Source: Candidatus Woesearchaeota archaeon (GTDB lineage Archaea > Nanoarchaeota > Nanoarchaeia > Woesearchaeales > JAGVZT01). From it: a stretch of DNA of 64,000 nt. Below the pieces are notes generated by a model. It did no database searches. It was not told the origin of the DNA and saw only the letters and a program-made list of their open reading frames with translations. Shown in pieces: positions 62,616-64,000 of the stretch. How positions within the stretch are numbered: position 1 is the first letter of the stretch; the number at the start of each line of letters is the position of its first letter. The stretch is from NCBI GenBank assembly GCA_017608295.1, contig JAFCGF010000006.1, forward strand, positions 117,214-181,213. Reading direction: 5' to 3'. The position numbers and the translations under genes were made by a program.

Positions 62616-63860
62616 ATGAAACTCATCAAGGAGACAAAATCTATTGATCCCACGACAGGGGAAGTCGTTCCTGCGAGAGTTTTTAGAGAGAACGGTTTCG
62701 TCTTCATGGAAAAAGGTGGCAGACACGTCCTTGTGGAACGGGATGCCGAACTTTACGCGCTTATTACTCGATACTCTTATGAGAAAAGTGCTGTCCATCA
62801 CCTTGTCATTGAACCCACCTACAAATGCAATCTCACCTGCCCTTTTTGCTTCACCAACGGCCAGAATGATGATTTCTCTCTCGATGAATTAAAGGGGATT
62901 GTGAGGCATTATAGGAATAAGGTAGTTAGTATCTCTGGGGGAGAACCAACTCTTCGACAAGACCTTCCTGAGATTATCAAAGTAGTGAATGAGAAAAACA
63001 TACCTCTCCTCGCCACTAATAGCTTTAAGCTCACGAGTTCAGCCTATGTACAGGAACTGAAGGAAGCCGGGCTCAACTTCGTTACTTTTTCCCTCAACGG
63101 CTTCACTGAGAAGAGCCTCATCGGAACCACAGGGGTTGCGCGTATTGATGAGAGACTACGGGCTCTGGGAAACATCGAGAAAGCTGGTATGCAATGTCTT
63201 ATCTCTTTCCTTCTTGTCAAAGGGCTTAACGAACATGAGATTCCCTCGCTTTTTGATTATGTTCGCACCTATCCGCATTGTATCAGGGAAATCCGTATCC
63301 GCAGCGCAAGCGAAGTGGGAAAGCACAGAAAGGTTAAGCAATATTTCACCTCTGAAATCCTCAAACTGGTCTGTCAGCAGTTGCATATCAGCAAAGAAGA
63401 TGTGATGAAAGAACTTCGATTCAAACGAGGACTCATGGCAAGAATCCCATGGTTTAAGTTCTCGATGAGGAGTTGTAGTCTGAGTTTCCACCTCCTGCGT
63501 ACGCAGAAAGGATATCTCCCCCTTGGGAGATTTTTGTCGACTGAGGCATCTAAAGCATCTGCTAGTGGCTTTTTCAAGAACTTGAAAGGGCTGCTGCTGA
63601 TGATGTCTCCGTTGCAGTTGTTTATCAATCGGCTCAATTCCTCACGGAAATGCATATGGTTACATCATCTTCGAGTGTTAAAGGTAGTGATTCGGTCTTG
63701 GCCGAGCCACGACTCTCTTGACCTTTTAGACAATGGTGAGATTTGCGGGAGCCGCTATATCCTCGGCGGAAAGGCAGGCAAAGCGGTGTGTTATGCTAAT
63801 ATCCTTTGGGATATCAAGCACAAGTCGAAGAAAGGTTCCAAAAGTCAATTTGGCAACTAA
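62616..63860 (+). CDS. COG1964-like radical SAM protein (tetraether-synthase-type)
   Basis: A 414-residue protein. Its N-terminus, TKSIDPTTGEVVPARVFREN, has the layout of the COG1964 family, which includes the archaeal tetraether lipid synthase Tes, but the zinc-knuckle cysteines found there are missing. Radical SAM motif CNLTCPFC at about 71, then SISGGEPTLRQDLPEII and SLNGFTEKSLIGTTG. C-terminal part is basic, with scattered Cys. The resemblance is from memory of family pattern and needs comparison. Third of three consecutive radical SAM genes. Confidence 0.7.
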   Translation: MKLIKETKSIDPTTGEVVPARVFRENGFVFMEKGGRHVLVERDAELYALITRYSYEKSAVHHLVIEPTYKCNLTCPFCFTNGQNDDFSLDELKGIVRHYRNKVVSISGGEPTLRQDLPEIIKVVNEKNIPLLATNSFKLTSSAYVQELKEAGLNFVTFSLNGFTEKSLIGTTGVARIDERLRALGNIEKAGMQCLISFLLVKGLNEHEIPSLFDYVRTYPHCIREIRIRSASEVGKHRKVKQYFTSEILKLVCQQLHISKEDVMKELRFKRGLMARIPWFKFSMRSCSLSFHLLRTQKGYLPLGRFLSTEASKASASGFFKNLKGLLLMMSPLQLFINRLNSSRKCIWLHHLRVLKVVIRSWPSHDSLDLLDNGEICGSRYILGGKAGKAVCYANILWDIKHKSKKGSKSQFGN

Positions 63861-63913
63861 TCTGCTGGAACGGATAAATAATTGGATTATTGAAAACGTC
63901 TTGGTTTAATACC

Positions 63914-63976
63914 TCGCGCTTTAGCGCGACGTTTTCTTCACGCGAAGCGTGAAGGACGTTCGAACTTTGTTCGAAC
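63914..63976. repeat. Three consecutive hairpins at the right edge
   Basis: Perfect hairpins lie head to tail: TCGCGC-TTTA-GCGCGA (63914-63929), CTTCACGC-GAA-GCGTGAAG (63936-63954) and GTTCGAAC-TTT-GTTCGAAC (63958-63976). The GAA triloop and tight spacing recall the hairpin arrays next to the tRNA-Glu genes. What lies beyond the window is unknown. Confidence 0.65.
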
Positions 63977-64000
63977 ATTTCAATTCAAAGAAACGCCGAG

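Overview
The window looks like archaeal chromosome. It carries archaeal-type aspartyl-tRNA synthetase, ribosomal protein L10e, an archaeal SepF homologue, a CDP-alcohol phosphatidyltransferase and a tRNA-Tyr with an intron at position 37/38. TATA-like boxes (TTTATA or TTTAAA) sit about 25-30 bases before many leaderless or short-leader starts. Mixed with these are genes of bacterial type: a DnaK/DnaJ/GrpE operon, an HMG-CoA synthase of the bacterial MvaS type, a GH36 glycosidase, AMP-forming acetyl-CoA synthetase and an OFA-type MFS carrier. The mix would fit a mesophilic, fermentative archaeon, perhaps a DPANN lineage such as Woesearchaeota; that placement is inference.

Layout. 0-9.7 kb: an edge-truncated gene, an ABC exporter pair, GH36, acetyl-CoA synthetase, an OFA transporter and a degenerate Nudix-like protein. 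9.7-15.4 kb: two near-identical tRNA-Glu-type genes, same strand, each preceded by a short array of tRNA-derived hairpins. They bracket a five-gene set: SPASM radical SAM, 5'-deoxyadenosine-deaminase-like amidohydrolase, a second radical SAM, Nudix and a dNMP-kinase-like enzyme. 15.4-37 kb: ordinary housekeeping genes (phosphoesterase, two tandem-HTH regulators, aspS, asparagine-synthetase-like enzyme, MFS, guaB, phosphatidyltransferase, dnaJ/dnaK/grpE, sepF, rpl10e, prs), plus tRNA-Tyr and tRNA-Gln. 37-64 kb: an accessory region with a clan-A glycosidase, a frameshifted flippase, bacterial-type MvaS, eight radical SAM genes, two GT-C membrane glycosyltransferases, a 16-repeat cysteine-pair protein, a UbiA prenyltransferase, a class IV aminotransferase, and a GT2/epimerase/DegT operon.

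How they may work together. The 40-64 kb block combines isoprenoid supply (MvaS), prenyl transfer (UbiA), many B12-type radical SAM enzymes, one radical SAM of the COG1964 (tetraether synthase-like) type, amino-sugar enzymes and lipid-linked glycosyltransferases. A plausible reading is a pathway for a modified isoprenoid glycolipid or other membrane or envelope molecule; the product cannot be named from sequence. The deoxyadenosine-deaminase-like enzyme at 12.7-14.0 kb could recycle the radical SAM by-product.

The most unusual signal is in RNA. The tRNA-Glu genes are preceded by about 50-base units that each begin with the tRNA 5' end GCCCTGATGGTG and fold into small hairpins, with compensatory changes between the two loci and a TATA box just upstream of the first unit. 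The tRNA-Gln gene is followed by a structured element with tRNA-Gln acceptor ends. One of the two tRNA-Glu copies carries a UUU (Lys) anticodon. Short hairpins also form a tandem array at the right edge of the window.
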